Source: Bradyrhizobium yuanmingense (lineage in GTDB: Bacteria > Pseudomonadota > Alphaproteobacteria > Rhizobiales > Xanthobacteraceae). From it: a DNA stretch of 64,000 bases. Below, piece after piece: positions 63,209-64,000 of this stretch (positions are counted from its first letter, which is position 1; each line of letters starts with the position of its first letter). A program made the translations under genes and the position numbers. The notes beneath the pieces are model-generated. The model saw nothing but the letters and a program-made list of their open reading frames with translations, had not been told where the DNA came from and did not search any database. The stretch spans positions 1 through 64,000 of the forward strand of contig NZ_JARFML010000029.1 in assembly GCF_029167105.1 (NCBI RefSeq), in the 5' to 3' direction.

Positions 63209-63891
63209 ACCGACACCACTGACGCAGGCGTTGGCAGCAGGCGCTCGCGCAGCGCCGTCCAGATGCGCGCAGCGACCGTGTCCGGGTCGGAATTGGCGTC
63301 GATCAGCACACAGCGCGCGGGATCCTCCGCCGCGATCTTGCGATAGGCTTCGCGGAGGCCCTGGTGGAAGCTGAGCTTCTCGGCCTCGAACCTGTCGGGC
63401 GTGCCGCTGCCGCGGCGCGCGGCGGCACGTTGCAGGCCGATCTCGACCGGCAAATCGAGGATGATGGTGAGGTCCGGCTTGAGGTCGCCGATCGTCACCC
63501 TTTGCATCGCGTTGATCAGGCCATCGGGCACCTGGCCGAGGCTGCCCTGATACGCCCGCGTCGAGTCCGCGAAGCGGTCGCACAGCACCCAGACGCCCTG
63601 GCTCAGCGCCGGCTGGATCACGGTGCGGACATGGTCATCGCGCGCGGCGGCAAACAGCAGCGTCTCGGCCTCGGGGCCGAGCAGCTTGCCCATGCCCGAC
63701 AGCACCAGATGACGCATGATTTCAGCGCCCGGCGAGCCGCCCGGCTCCCGCGTGACGCGGATGCGCAGCTTTGCCGCCGTGAGGCGGTCGGCGAGCTTCT
63801 TGATCTGGGTCGACTTGCCCGTGCCCTCGCCGCCTTCAAAGGTGATGAAGCGTCCCCGTCCGGACGGCCGCTGTGGCGCGCTCTCACTCAT
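63205..63891 (-). CDS. tmk: Thymidylate kinase
   Basis: An enzyme that phosphorylates dTMP to dTDP, 228 aa. P-loop ITFEGGEGTGKSTQIKKLAD, the DR motif VLCDRFADSTRAYQG and the lid region (AARRGSGTPDRFEAE) are intact. It is translationally coupled to holB downstream by an ATGA overlap, a common pairing. Confidence 0.96.
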   Translation of the reverse strand: MSESAPQRPSGRGRFITFEGGEGTGKSTQIKKLADRLTAAKLRIRVTREPGGSPGAEIMRHLVLSGMGKLLGPEAETLLFAAARDDHVRTVIQPALSQGVWVLCDRFADSTRAYQGSLGQVPDGLINAMQRVTIGDLKPDLTIILDLPVEIGLQRAAARRGSGTPDRFEAEKLSFHQGLREAYRKIAAEDPARCVLIDANSDPDTVAARIWTALRERLLPTPASVVSV

Positions 63892-63893
63892 GA

Positions 63894-64000
63894 TCAGAGC
63901 TTCTCGGCACCTGCGCGGAACATGCCGATCACGAGCTCGCTGGCGCCGTCGATCGCGCGGCGCATGGTCGAGCCGGTGCCGATCGCCTCCGCGGCGTAGA
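63894..64000 (-). CDS. C-terminal end of a gene, possibly a D-alanyl-D-alanine carboxypeptidase
   Basis: The frame is open to the right edge and ends TGA at 63894-63896. The 35 visible residues end with MRRAIDGASELVIGM and FRAGAEKL. They are too few to assign a family. Synteny in related rhizobia, where a penicillin-binding D,D-carboxypeptidase precedes tmk, is the only reason for the tentative name. The gene ends two bases before the tmk start and is probably in the same operon. Confidence 0.45.
   Translation of the reverse strand, partial: YAAEAIGTGSTMRRAIDGASELVIGMFRAGAEKL

Overview
The window looks like the chromosome of a Bradyrhizobium-type alphaproteobacterium (Bradyrhizobium/Rhodopseudomonas group). 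The evidence is high G+C content, the nifR3(dusB)-ntrB-ntrC-ntrY-ntrX-hfq-hflX order, a popZ-valS pair, a fused ispDF, several branched-chain amino-acid ABC and TRAP transporter genes, and interspersed palindromic repeats of the kind common in this group. This assignment rests on gene content and recognition, not on a database search.

Left edge (1-1045): this is accessory DNA. Four tandem 23-bp units resembling the end of an IS21-family element run in frame into a 5'-truncated restriction-endonuclease-like gene. About 190 bp further on lies a bare 3' half of a tRNA-Asn gene (anticodon loop to CCA). I read it as the attachment-site scar that marks the right boundary of an integrated island.

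1.2-26 kb is core genome: a Pcm-like methyltransferase and tolC, popZ, valS, a 3-methyladenine glycosylase, lipA, a COQ10/RatA-like START protein, an MscS channel, cinA and ispDF. Then come the nitrogen-regulation operon dusB-ntrBC and ntrYX-hfq-hflX, a DUF2278-LTD protein, mazG and queC. A candidate NtrC operator sits just upstream of dusB. Candidate small ORFs lie between ntrC and ntrY and just before hfq.

26-43 kb is metabolic and uptake cargo. It holds a cobalt-type nitrile hydratase operon (alpha, beta, accessory), an enoyl-CoA hydratase, a methionine-type ABC pair (metN-metI, no metQ), and a TonB-dependent siderophore receptor preceded by two Irr/ICE-like dyads. An aldehyde dehydrogenase with a four-gene Liv-type ABC transporter (LivM and LivG fused in one polypeptide) and a divergent AraC regulator follow, then a PepSY membrane protein and a periplasmic protein of unknown function.

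43-50 kb is the most unusual part: two very large genes that end tail to tail. One encodes a class III cyclase-like/AAA/TPR protein with substitutions at two catalytic positions. The other encodes a 1273-residue three-part protein: an unknown N-terminal region, a complete DyP-type peroxidase domain and a C-terminal cytochrome P450-like domain with an altered K-helix motif. The layout recalls the peroxidase-P450 fusions of fungal oxylipin synthases, but with an unrelated peroxidase.

50-58 kb contains two TRAP transporter systems (one with fused DctQ-DctM) around an acyl-CoA ligase. 58-64 kb is a minus-strand housekeeping run: an unidentified gene end, tmk, holB, metG (with a histone-H1-like Lys/Ala-rich N-terminal extension), tatD and a PhnP-like metallo-hydrolase.
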